DNA from: an uncultured Muribaculaceae bacterium
Lineage (GTDB): Bacteria > Bacteroidota > Bacteroidia > Bacteroidales > Muribaculaceae
Direction: 5' to 3'
Assembly (NCBI GenBank): GCA_910588065.1
Contig: CAJUPZ010000011.1
Coordinates: 1-64,000, forward strand
DNA length: 64,000 bases
Shown here: piece by piece, positions 13,211 to 21,658 of the stretch
Layout of the letters: every line of letters begins with the position of its first letter
Numbering within the stretch: the stretch's first letter is position 1
Notes under the pieces: model-generated
Told to the model about the DNA's origin: nothing
Seen by the model: the letters and a program-made list of their open reading frames with translations, nothing else
Database searches by the model: none
Position numbers and translations under genes: made by a program

Positions 13211-13704
13211 TGAAAAAAATTATCACACTTTTTGTTCTGTTGATGTCGTGTTTCAGCATCAACGTGTCTGCGTACGGCATTGATGACATTATGCAAAGTC
13301 TTGACATGGATAAGAAAAATGTGTCAGTAGTGCGCATCAAGCGCTCGATGCTTGATCTGGTGTCGCAGGACGTGCGCAATCGGGTTCCTGTCTTCAAGTC
13401 AATCCCCGGACTTGAATCCATTGCCATCTACAACCTAAATAACAAAGTTGCAGTAGACAGGGCTAATCTGGCTATACAAAATGCTTTTGTGTACAACAAA
13501 AAGCAACACACCGACAATCTGCTCACCATAGCTGACGGAGATAAGGCCACCGTGGTAAACGCCTATATCGAAACCGAAGACCCACTGGTTTACAACGCAG
13601 TGGTGTTGTTTAACAAAGAGGCGACCGATAAAGGACAGCTCACAATCCTTATGGGCAAAATAAAGGCTGACGAGCTGAAGAAAATAGGCTCAATCAGCAA
13701 GTGA
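13210..13704 (+). CDS. Small exported protein, DUF4252-like
   Basis: A 164-residue protein with a signal peptide (residues 1–21, ending NVSA) and a compact mature domain. The pattern of a predicted helix (DIMQSLDMDKKNVSVVRIKR), a strand pair (GLESIAIYNL) and an acidic body resembles the DUF4252 family often found beside ECF sigma genes in Bacteroidetes. There is no lipobox cysteine. Translationally coupled to the membrane protein upstream (ATG shares the A of TAA). Function unknown; an envelope-stress output or sensor of the sigma circuit is inference. Confidence 0.6.
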   Translation: MKKIITLFVLLMSCFSINVSAYGIDDIMQSLDMDKKNVSVVRIKRSMLDLVSQDVRNRVPVFKSIPGLESIAIYNLNNKVAVDRANLAIQNAFVYNKKQHTDNLLTIADGDKATVVNAYIETEDPLVYNAVVLFNKEATDKGQLTILMGKIKADELKKIGSISK

Positions 13705-13707
13705 GGA

Positions 13708-13966
13708 GTGCTCGGGCGGCTCAGACATCTCCGACACCCACTTTTCTCGCGACCCACTCGCCGTGGGTCTTAGAGGGAGGGGGCTGCCTGAACGCGTGGT
13801 CTCGCCTGCGGCTCCACCAACGCGCTATTGCCTCGCGACCGGCTCCCCGCCGGTCTGATGGTCAACGTCCTCTCACGCTCGCCGAGGGTGATTTACCCAC
13901 TTCTATTGGTCGGGACTGTTGTGATTCCCACCCGCGGTGAGCGGGTGGTCAGACTTGTCCATTTTT
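13708..13966. repeat. Intergenic repeat unit 1 with flanking motif
   Basis: From 13746 to 13966 lies the first of two degenerate tandem units of about 220 bp. Each begins CTCGCGACCC followed by a small palindrome (CCCAC…GTGGG here) and contains a block with CTCGCGACCGGC and GCCGGTCTGATGG (13812–13892). A short motif, GTGCTCGGG plus CATCTCCGA, precedes the unit at 13708–13734. Together with unit 2 it fills 13705–14269, where I see no credible gene. Confidence 0.75.
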
Positions 13967-14242
13967 CTCGCGACCCGCGCGCTGCGGGTCTTAATGGGAG
14001 GGGGCGGCCGGTTCGTGGGGTGTCGCTACGCTCCACCACCACGCTATTGCCTCGCGACCGGCTCCCCGCCGGTCTGATGGGCGATGTCCTCTCGCGCTCG
14101 CCGCGGGTGATGAGCATAGGATGCGCGTTCGCGCCGGGGATATTAATGACATCGCGCTGTCAGCGCTTGGGCCTCGCCGAGGCCACGTTAGATAGCACGT
14201 TTTCTCGCGACCGGCGCGCGGTGGGTGCTCGGGCATCTCCGA
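13967..14242. repeat. Intergenic repeat unit 2 and truncated unit 3
   Basis: Unit 2 (13967–14203) aligns with unit 1 at an offset of 219–221 bp; the block 14031–14111 is nearly identical to 13812–13892. A truncated third start, CTCGCGACCGGCG, is at 14204, and the flanking motif GTGCTCGGGCATCTCCGA recurs at 14225–14242. The units are rich in short GC palindromes. An open frame runs through both units, but its peptide repeats itself exactly as the DNA does, so I do not call it a gene. Confidence 0.75.
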
Positions 14243-14269
14243 TGCTGCTCCCCATACAGTTTATGATAA

Positions 14270-16516
14270 TTAGCGGAGGGGGGTGAGGAGTTTGGGGTTG
14301 GCTACTACCCAGAGGATGTCGTGGGGTGCGAAGATGGTGCCGGGGGTGGCGGGGATGAATTCTTCGTTGCGGTTGATGCTCACCAACAGGGTGGAGTATT
14401 CGGTGGCGAGGCGGCTCTGTGCCACGGTTTTGCCGATGAGCGGGGAGGTTTCCGAGAGCTGGAACGATGTGAGTTTGTAGTCGCCGGGTGCGGGTCCGCT
14501 TTCAGCATCCGCGCTGTCACGTTCAACAATCTTCAATATCTCCTGAATCTGCTCGTCGGTGCCTATCACGCCGAGCACGTCACCCGGGAAGATGCGTGTT
14601 TCACCGCTCGGCACCGGGATTACGCTGGCGCCGCGCTGTATGGTTGCGATGCTCACGCCAAACTTCTGACGCAGGCCGCTGTCCTGCAGCCGCTCGCCTA
14701 CAAAGGGGCAGTTGTAGCCTACTGTCATGTAGGCGAGGTGGAGGTTGCTCACAATATTGTTGTTGCGGCCGCTGCGGCGCAGCTCGCGCTCGTTGAGGTT
14801 TTCCATGAAGCGGGCTTCTATTCGGCGCATTCGCCGTTTGAGCTGTTTTGAGAAGCCGAATATTATTATTGCGAATATGATGAGACCGAACACGGCGCCT
14901 ACCCATGCGGAGTATATCTTGGCGAGTATATACACCACGAAGGCGAGCGATATCACCATCCTGAAGATTGTCATGACAATTAGCGGCACATCGAAGCGGG
15001 CGTTGGCGGCAAGCAGGCGCTGGCGCTCGGTTTTCTTGGATGCCGGCATGGAGAGCGCAAGCAGGAACGGCCCCATGGCTGAGAGGGTGAGCAGGGCGCA
15101 GAGCAGCCTTCCCCAGCCGTGGCTGAATCCGTTGAGCCAGGGTAGCAGCCAGTGGGTGGATATGATGCATATTGTCACAAGAATCACTATATACAGCATC
15201 ATGCGCCAGAGGTAGCGGTGCAGCACAGTTTTCCACAGCAGGCCTGTCTCGCTCTCGTTTGAGGCGCGGTTGCTGTAGCGGTCAATCAGGAAATGGAGCT
15301 TGCCGGGCAGAATCCTGACAATGCCGGAGTACACGGGGTCTGCCATCTTGATAAAGTAGGGTGTGGTGAATGTTGTGAGCACCGACACCGCCACAACTAT
15401 GGGGTAGATTGTGGGGTCGAGCACTCCGAGGCTCATGCCGAGGGTGGCTATGATGAAGGCGAATTCGCCGATCTGGGTGAGCGAGAATCCCGCTTCTATG
15501 GCCACCTTGAGGTTTTGTCCGGTGACAAGCATTCCGGAGGTGCCGAATACTATCATACCGACGATAACAACACCGGAGAGTATGAGTATGGGTCCCCAGT
15601 AGTGGGTTATGACTCCCGGATTCACCATCATGCCTACCGATATGAAGAACACCGAGCCAAAAAGGTCCTTGACCGGTGTTACAACCTTTTCTATGCGTTC
15701 GGCAAAACTGGTGCCTGCGAGTATCGAGCCCATGACGAACGCCCCGAGCGCGAGCGAGAATCCGCAATATACTGAGAACACCGCCATACCGAGGCATAGC
15801 CCCATGCTGATGATGAGCAGTGTCTCGGAGTTGAGGAACCGGCGGGAGCTGTTGAGCAGTGTGGGGAGCACAAACACACCTACGGCAAACCACATTATGA
15901 GGAAAAACGCCAGCTTGGTGACGCTGTACAGCATCTCTCCTCCGGCAACGCTGTCGTTGATGGCTATCGAGGACAGTATCACCATCATGAGCACGGCGAA
16001 AAGGTCCTCGACAATCAGCACGGCAAAGACGAGCGCGGCGAATTTCTTGTGCTGGATGCCAAGGTCTGTGAAAGCCTTGATGATGATGGTGGTGGAGGAC
16101 ATGGAGAGCATACCTCCGAGAAACATGCTGTTGATATTCGAGAATCCGAGCAGGTGGCCTATCAGGAATCCGGCGCACATCATGCCGCTCACTATAATAA
16201 GGGCGGTGACAACGGCTGACCCGCCGGCATTGACAAGCTTCTTGAAACTGAACTCCAGACCGAGCGAGAACAGAAGCACGATTATGCCTATCTGAGCCCA
16301 GAACTCGATGTTTTCCTGAGTGGTGACAGAGGGGAGGTATGTGAAGTTGGGGCTTGCGAGAAAACCGGCTACGATATATCCGAGCACCACCGGCTGCTTC
16401 ATCCATTTGAAGAGCACAGTGGTGATTGCGGCGAGAATGAGTATGAAAGCGAGGTCCTTTATGAGCCCTTCCACCGGAAGAGCCGCCTCGACGGTCTCCA
16501 CGGCGGCTAAAATCAT
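14270..16516 (-). CDS. Kef-type cation:proton antiporter with two TrkA-C domains
   Basis: A 748-residue inner-membrane protein. Residues about 1–400 are a CPA2-family Na+/H+ exchanger domain with a dozen hydrophobic helices and motifs such as GYIVAGFLASPNF, IGIIVLLFSLGLEFSFKKL and SSTTIIIKAFTDLG. A further hydrophobic block (about 430–565) is followed by two RCK_C/TrkA-C regulatory domains (about 590–665 and 675–745). I see no intact nucleotide-binding RCK_N domain, unlike E. coli KefB/KefC. It likely exchanges K+ or Na+ for H+. Its start overlaps the mgtC-like stop by 4 bp (ATGA), so the two are translationally coupled. Confidence 0.88.
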   Translation of the reverse strand: MILAAVETVEAALPVEGLIKDLAFILILAAITTVLFKWMKQPVVLGYIVAGFLASPNFTYLPSVTTQENIEFWAQIGIIVLLFSLGLEFSFKKLVNAGGSAVVTALIIVSGMMCAGFLIGHLLGFSNINSMFLGGMLSMSSTTIIIKAFTDLGIQHKKFAALVFAVLIVEDLFAVLMMVILSSIAINDSVAGGEMLYSVTKLAFFLIMWFAVGVFVLPTLLNSSRRFLNSETLLIISMGLCLGMAVFSVYCGFSLALGAFVMGSILAGTSFAERIEKVVTPVKDLFGSVFFISVGMMVNPGVITHYWGPILILSGVVIVGMIVFGTSGMLVTGQNLKVAIEAGFSLTQIGEFAFIIATLGMSLGVLDPTIYPIVVAVSVLTTFTTPYFIKMADPVYSGIVRILPGKLHFLIDRYSNRASNESETGLLWKTVLHRYLWRMMLYIVILVTICIISTHWLLPWLNGFSHGWGRLLCALLTLSAMGPFLLALSMPASKKTERQRLLAANARFDVPLIVMTIFRMVISLAFVVYILAKIYSAWVGAVFGLIIFAIIIFGFSKQLKRRMRRIEARFMENLNERELRRSGRNNNIVSNLHLAYMTVGYNCPFVGERLQDSGLRQKFGVSIATIQRGASVIPVPSGETRIFPGDVLGVIGTDEQIQEILKIVERDSADAESGPAPGDYKLTSFQLSETSPLIGKTVAQSRLATEYSTLLVSINRNEEFIPATPGTIFAPHDILWVVANPKLLTPLR

Positions 16517-17238
16517 ATACTTACTTGATTTGCGAGCGAAATGCCCTGGGTTTCATTTATGCTGCGCATTGCCGAGAAGAGCGATATGAAGTCGGTGGTG
16601 CTCTTGACAAGCACCACAAGGTTGAGGCGGGTCACGCACGCCTCATAGTCGTACTCGGCATACACGTTTGTGAGGCCGATGTGGTATTCGGCAAGAGTTG
16701 AGCGATACGGGTTTATATCCTCGATTATGCCGTGCACGCGTATGCGGATTATGCGTGTTTCCCATCCCACGTGCACTTTTCTTTCTATCGCTTCGATAAA
16801 GAGGAGCACCACCAGGATGAGGGCAGTGGCCACCATGGACACAAGGTACATGCCCACACCGACGGCCATGCCGATGGTGGCCACCATCCATATACTGGCG
16901 GCTGTGGTGAGCCCTCTCACCGAGCCTTTCATCTGGATTATGGCTCCGGCGCCGAGAAAACCGATGCCGGTGATTACCTGCGCGGCTATACGCCCGGGGT
17001 CGCCGTTCTTGAGGCCGAGGTACTCCTGCGGCACATAGATTGAGAGAATCATGGCGAGTGTGGCTCCCATGGAAATGAGGGCGAATGTGCGGATTCCTGC
17101 AATCTGCCCCTTGCGCTTGCGCTCCACGCCAACGCAGCAGCCGAGCATCATGCTCAGACATAATTTGAACACAGTGGAGGCCGTTGTGACCTCCACTGCG
17201 TTTATCGAGTTATAGAAATCTGTAAGAGCTCCTGCCAT
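16513..17238 (-). CDS. MgtC/SapB family membrane protein
   Basis: A 241-residue protein with four to five N-terminal helices carrying the MgtC-like signature CVGVERKRKGQIAGIRTFALISMGATL and GDPGRIAAQVITGIGFLGAGAII (each in the membrane half). A soluble ACT-like C-terminal region follows (about residues 150–241). Family members act in Mg2+ limitation and modulate the F-type ATPase or ion homeostasis; the substrate is unsettled. It sits between a coiled-coil membrane protein (5 bp upstream) and an antiporter (4-bp overlap), suggesting an ion and pH homeostasis operon. Confidence 0.88.
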   Translation of the reverse strand: MAGALTDFYNSINAVEVTTASTVFKLCLSMMLGCCVGVERKRKGQIAGIRTFALISMGATLAMILSIYVPQEYLGLKNGDPGRIAAQVITGIGFLGAGAIIQMKGSVRGLTTAASIWMVATIGMAVGVGMYLVSMVATALILVVLLFIEAIERKVHVGWETRIIRIRVHGIIEDINPYRSTLAEYHIGLTNVYAEYDYEACVTRLNLVVLVKSTTDFISLFSAMRSINETQGISLANQVSI

Positions 17239-17243
17239 TTTGC

Positions 17244-18152
17244 TTATTTGAGGGTGAAGTGGCGCGAAGTCAGGCGATAGTTGTCGGCAAACAGCTCAAC
17301 AGTGTAATCACCGGGGGTGAGGGCAGTGTTGACATCCCAGTAGATTGTCACGCCCGGAATCTCCTCGCCTGCGTACTCAATGGTCTTTTTGGTAGTGCAG
17401 GGCAGGTTTGCTCCCTCAAAAGAGAAGGTGCCGGCATTGCCGAGCAGCGAGCCTTCAGGGCTGGTGATGCGCAGGTAGATTGTTTTGTTTCCTACCGGGG
17501 TTGAATTGTTCTGAGGGATAGTGAATGAGACCATGAGCTGGTGGGCCTTGGTTACTTTCTTCTCCTTCTTGCCATTCTTTTTGAGGGGGGTGATGCTGAG
17601 GTTTGTCACATTCAGTTTCTCGGCGAGAGTCATGCGTTCGCTGAGGTTTTCATTGGCTTTCGACACCTCTATCACGCGTGAACTTAGCTGCTGGTTCTGG
17701 TTTTTAATCTGCTCGTTCTCAGCCCGCAGTCCGGCGTTTTCCTTGCCGAGCGAGTCAACCTGCGCAACATAGTGGCGGAGCAGTCCTCTCAGAGTGGCGA
17801 TTTCATTCTGCAGCTGCGAGATTCGTTTCTGACTCTTCTTTTTCTCGGAGTTCAGCTCCTCGAGCAGCTGTTCGATTTTGTTTTTAGCGGCGTTGTACTT
17901 CGCCACAATGGTGTCGCCACCCATCTGGAGCGCCTGGTCCTCGTAGCGTGCAAACTGCGAGTTGATGGCCTCATACTCGTTTGCGAGCTGCAGCTGGTCG
18001 TTTGTCAGCTGCAGCTGTTCATTCTCGGCGCGTGTGGCATCCACCTGCATTTTGAGTGAAGACACCTGGAAGATGCTCACGCCCAGGGCTATTATCATCA
18101 GAATCACCAGGGCGAGAGCCACCCACATTATCTTTGACTTCTTTATATCCAT
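17244..18152 (-). CDS. Membrane-anchored coiled-coil protein of unknown function
   Basis: A 302-residue protein. Residues 9–30 form one transmembrane helix (VALALVILMIIALGVSIF). Residues about 31–190 are a long heptad-rich coiled coil full of Glu, Gln and Leu. Residues about 195–302 look like a beta-rich domain (HQLMVSFTIPQNNSTPVGNK, then GVTIYWDVNTALTPGDYTVE). The topology suggests an inner-membrane protein with a periplasmic stalk and head. It lies 42 bp after secA and 5 bp before the MgtC-like gene. I do not recognise a named family; a scaffold or envelope-spanning role would be inference. Confidence 0.75.
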   Translation of the reverse strand: MDIKKSKIMWVALALVILMIIALGVSIFQVSSLKMQVDATRAENEQLQLTNDQLQLANEYEAINSQFARYEDQALQMGGDTIVAKYNAAKNKIEQLLEELNSEKKKSQKRISQLQNEIATLRGLLRHYVAQVDSLGKENAGLRAENEQIKNQNQQLSSRVIEVSKANENLSERMTLAEKLNVTNLSITPLKKNGKKEKKVTKAHQLMVSFTIPQNNSTPVGNKTIYLRITSPEGSLLGNAGTFSFEGANLPCTTKKTIEYAGEEIPGVTIYWDVNTALTPGDYTVELFADNYRLTSRHFTLK

Positions 18153-18194
18153 GAATTACTTGATTAGGAGTGAATTACGGAAGGAGTGCATACC

Positions 18195-21100
18195 TCAGAG
18201 GCCTCTGCCGTGACAGTTTTTATATTTTTTACCGCTACCGCAGGGGCAGGGGTCATTGCGTCCGATGCGTGGACCGGCCTGTATGGGCATGGTGCGCTGT
18301 TTCTCGCCCTGAGGAGCTGAGGCCGCCGCTCTGTTTTCATCGCCGGGCAGAGCTTCGCGGCTCTCGCGGTAAGCGGGCTGAGCCTGCCGGGGTATTGGGC
18401 GTTTCACTTCAGGCTGCGGTGCGGGCTGCTGCTCCTGCTCGGGAGATGTCGCCGGCCGCTGCTGGATGAATATTCCGCCGCGCATGAGCGCAGATATTAC
18501 CTTTATGTTCAGGTTGTTGAGCATCTGCTCGAAGAGGTGGAACGACTCCACTTTGTAGATTACCAGGGGATCCTTCTGTTCGTAGCTCACATTCTGCACG
18601 CTCTGGCGCAGCTGGTCGAGCTCACGCAGGTGCTCTTTCCAGAGTTCGTCGATAGTTACAAGCAGAATTGCCTTGTGCCACTCCTTGACAATCGCCTTGC
18701 CCTCGGTGTTGTATGCGGCCATGAGGTCGACGGGGAGGTTGAAGATGCGCTTGCCCTCGGTCATCGGCACGATAATCATCGAGTCCATGCCGCGGTTTTC
18801 AACGCAATCCTTTATAACCGGCATCGCCACCTCGCAAATCTTCTCGCTCTTGCGGCCGAAGGCCTCCATTGCGGCGGTGTGAATGCGGTCTATTGCATCC
18901 TCTTTGGCGAGAGAGCGGAATTCCTCTTCGGTGAACGGAGTCTCGATAGTGAGAATCTTGAAGAGCTCCATGGAGAGTTCCTGATAGTCGGAGGGTGCGG
19001 AGTATGTGTTGATGAGGTTTTCAATGACATCGTAGAACATATTTGCGATGTCGATACCTATTCTCTCACCGAGCAGGGCGTGGTGGCGGCGCGAGTAGAT
19101 GTATGTGCGCTGCTTGTTCATCACGTCGTCGTACTCGAGGAGGCGTTTACGTATGCCGAAGTTGTTTTCCTCCACACGCTTCTGAGCGTTTTCAATGGCG
19201 TGGGTCACCATGCTGCTCTCAATCATCTCGCCCTCTTTGAAGCCGAGTTTGTCGAGCATCTTCATAACGCGGTCTGTGGCGAAGAGTCGCATCAGCTGGT
19301 CCTCGAACGACACATAGAAAACCGATGAACCCGGGTCGCCCTGACGGCCTGAACGTCCGCGGAGCTGGCGGTCCACACGGCGGCTCTCATGGCGCTCGGT
19401 GCCGATGATGGCGAGGCCGCCTGCCTCCTTGACTTCATCGGGGAGCTTGATGTCGGTACCGCGGCCGGCCATGTTTGTGGCGATGGTCACAGTGCCGGCC
19501 TTACCGGCCTGAGCAACAATGTCGGCCTCCTTCTGGTGGAGCTTGGCGTTGAGCACATTGTGGGGAATGTGGCGCATGGTGAGCATTCGGCTGAGGAGCT
19601 CGGAAATCTCGACGGAGGTTGTGCCGACGAGCACCGGGCGTCCTTCGCCGACAAGGCGCTGAATCTCATCGATAACGGCGGCGTATTTCTCTTTCTTGGT
19701 CTTGTACACGCGGTCGTCCATGTCGATACGGGCGATAGGACGGTTTGTGGGTATGGTCACCACATCGAGCTTGTATATGTCCCAGAGCTCACCCGCCTCG
19801 GTTTCGGCGGTACCGGTCATGCCGGCGAGCTTGTGGTACATCCTGAAGTAGTTCTGGAGTGTGATGGTTGCGAATGTCTGGGTGGCTGCCTCCACTTTCA
19901 CGCCCTCCTTGGCCTCGATTGCCTGATGCAGACCGTCAGAGTAGCGGCGACCCTCCATGATGCGGCCTGTCTGCTCGTCGACAATCTTGATCTTGTTGTC
20001 GTCGATCACATACTCGATGTCCTTTTCAAAAAGGGTGTAAGCCTTGAGGAGCTGGGTTACAGTGTGGACGCGCTCGGACTTGATTGCATAGTTCTGCATC
20101 AGTTCGTCCTTGCGTTCACGGCGCTGCTCTAGGTCGGGAATAGTCTCGGCTTCGGAGAGCTGGGCGGCAATGTCGGGGAGGACAAAGAATTCGGGGTCGC
20201 TGCTGGTGCCTGTGAGGAGGTCAATGCCTTTGTCGGTGAGCTCCACGCTACGGTTTTTCTCATCGATGACGAAGAACAGCGGCTCGGTGGCCTTGGGCAT
20301 CTCGCGGGCGTTGTCCTGCAGGTAGTAGCCTTCGGTTTCGAGCAGAATGTTCTTCATGCCCTCCTGCGAGAGGAATTTGATGAGGGCGCCGTTCTTGGGG
20401 AGACCCTTGAAAGCGCGGAACAGCAGCAGCGCACCCTCCTTGCGCACCTCCTTGTCGTCGGAAGCGAGCTTTGTCTTGGCGTCGCTGAGCAGCTGGGTGA
20501 CGAGTTTGCGCTGCGCGTTGACAACCTTCTCGACATTCGGGCGGTAGTCGTTGAACATCTGGTCGTCGCCCTTTGGCACGGGGCCGGATATGATGAGGGG
20601 GGTACGGGCATCGTCGATGAGCACAGAGTCAACCTCGTCGACAATAGCGTAGTAGTGTTTGCGCTGCACCATGTCATCGGGTGACATGGCCATGTTGTCG
20701 CGGAGGTAGTCGAAGCCAAATTCGTTGTTTGTGCCGAAGGTGATGTCGCAGTTGTATGCTGCTCTGCGGGCGGGAGTGTTCGGCTGGTGCTTGTCGATGC
20801 AGTCGACGGTAGAGCCGTGGAACATGTAAAGCGGACCCATCCATTCGCTGTCGCGCTTGGAGAGGTAGTCGTTGACAGTGACCACATGGACACCGCGTCC
20901 GGAAAGAGAGCGGAGGAATACCGGTAGAGTTGCCACAAGGGTTTTACCTTCACCGGTAGCCATCTCGGCGATTTTGCCCTGATGCAGTACGACACCGCCG
21001 ATGAGCTGCACCTCGTAGTGAATCATGTCCCACTTGATTTCGTTGCCGCCGGCAATCCATCTGTTTTTGTAAATAGCCTTGTCGCCGTCTATGCTCACGA

Positions 21101-21533
21101 AGTCGCGACCCTGGGCCGCGAGGTCGCGGTCCATCTGAGTTGCGGTCACCACAACGGTGTCGTTTTTGGCGAATCGTGCGGCTGTTTCCCTGAGGGCGGC
21201 GAACACCACGGGGAGGTGTTCGTTGAGTTTGCTTTCGAGGGTGTCGATGATGTTTTTCTCGAGGTGGTCGATTTCGTCCCAAAGCGGCTGGCGCTTGTCA
21301 AACGGGAGGGTCTCGATCTCCTTCTTTTTTTCGATGATGGCTGACTCATCGTCGCCGATTGCAGCCTTTATGTCGGCACGCACAGAGGCGATTTTGTCGC
21401 GGAGGCCGTCGTTAGACAGCTGCTCCATCTCCGGGCCGAGTGCAATGATTGCGTTGACAATAGGGCGTATTTCCTTGAGGTCGCGCTGCGACTTATTGCC
21501 GAATATCTTGCTTAAAAAAGATGTTAGTGACAT
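18195..21533 (-). CDS. secA: Protein translocase motor ATPase SecA
   Basis: A 1112-residue SecA, the ATPase that pushes preproteins through SecYEG. It has Walker A MATGEGKTLVATLP near residue 190, the DEAD-like box AIVDEVDSVLIDDARTPLI, the helicase motif TNMAGRGTDIKLP and QLRGRSGRQGDPGSSVFY. The C-terminus carries the zinc-binding tail CPCGSGKKYKNCHG that contacts SecB and lipid. It is about 200 residues longer than E. coli SecA through insertions in the nucleotide-binding region, common in Bacteroidetes. It heads a minus-strand operon with three membrane proteins. Confidence 0.98.
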   Translation of the reverse strand: MSLTSFLSKIFGNKSQRDLKEIRPIVNAIIALGPEMEQLSNDGLRDKIASVRADIKAAIGDDESAIIEKKKEIETLPFDKRQPLWDEIDHLEKNIIDTLESKLNEHLPVVFAALRETAARFAKNDTVVVTATQMDRDLAAQGRDFVSIDGDKAIYKNRWIAGGNEIKWDMIHYEVQLIGGVVLHQGKIAEMATGEGKTLVATLPVFLRSLSGRGVHVVTVNDYLSKRDSEWMGPLYMFHGSTVDCIDKHQPNTPARRAAYNCDITFGTNNEFGFDYLRDNMAMSPDDMVQRKHYYAIVDEVDSVLIDDARTPLIISGPVPKGDDQMFNDYRPNVEKVVNAQRKLVTQLLSDAKTKLASDDKEVRKEGALLLFRAFKGLPKNGALIKFLSQEGMKNILLETEGYYLQDNAREMPKATEPLFFVIDEKNRSVELTDKGIDLLTGTSSDPEFFVLPDIAAQLSEAETIPDLEQRRERKDELMQNYAIKSERVHTVTQLLKAYTLFEKDIEYVIDDNKIKIVDEQTGRIMEGRRYSDGLHQAIEAKEGVKVEAATQTFATITLQNYFRMYHKLAGMTGTAETEAGELWDIYKLDVVTIPTNRPIARIDMDDRVYKTKKEKYAAVIDEIQRLVGEGRPVLVGTTSVEISELLSRMLTMRHIPHNVLNAKLHQKEADIVAQAGKAGTVTIATNMAGRGTDIKLPDEVKEAGGLAIIGTERHESRRVDRQLRGRSGRQGDPGSSVFYVSFEDQLMRLFATDRVMKMLDKLGFKEGEMIESSMVTHAIENAQKRVEENNFGIRKRLLEYDDVMNKQRTYIYSRRHHALLGERIGIDIANMFYDVIENLINTYSAPSDYQELSMELFKILTIETPFTEEEFRSLAKEDAIDRIHTAAMEAFGRKSEKICEVAMPVIKDCVENRGMDSMIIVPMTEGKRIFNLPVDLMAAYNTEGKAIVKEWHKAILLVTIDELWKEHLRELDQLRQSVQNVSYEQKDPLVIYKVESFHLFEQMLNNLNIKVISALMRGGIFIQQRPATSPEQEQQPAPQPEVKRPIPRQAQPAYRESREALPGDENRAAASAPQGEKQRTMPIQAGPRIGRNDPCPCGSGKKYKNCHGRGL

Positions 21534-21604
21534 TTAATATATTGAGTTTTAATTATTTACAGAATAATATCGCTTGAAATCAGCCTATAGCCGCAAATCA
21601 AGTG

Positions 21605-21612
21605 CAAAGATA
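21605..21612 (-). promoter_or_regulatory. -7 element upstream of secA
   Basis: On the minus strand this reads TATCTTTG, a full match to TAnnTTTG, 72 bp before the secA start. A clear -33 TTTG is not visible. Confidence 0.5.
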
Positions 21613-21630
21613 GTTTAAATAGCTGAGAAA

Positions 21631-21650
21631 TAAGGAGTATACGCTCCTTA
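21631..21650 (-). terminator. Weak hairpin after the pseudo-phosphatase gene
   Basis: TAAGGAG and CTCCTTA form a 7-bp perfect stem with a 6-nt loop, followed on the minus strand by TTTCT. It lies 8 bp after the stop at 21659 and just upstream of the secA promoter, so it plausibly separates the two units. The U-run is poor. Confidence 0.45.
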
Positions 21651-21658
21651 AAATGCCC

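Noticed and set aside
13828..14286. A 152-codon plus-strand open frame through the intergenic repeats
   Set aside because: Its peptide contains the DNA repeat twice (DRLPAGL…LSRSPRV), has no signal or domain, and is explained by GC-rich repeat DNA lacking stops.
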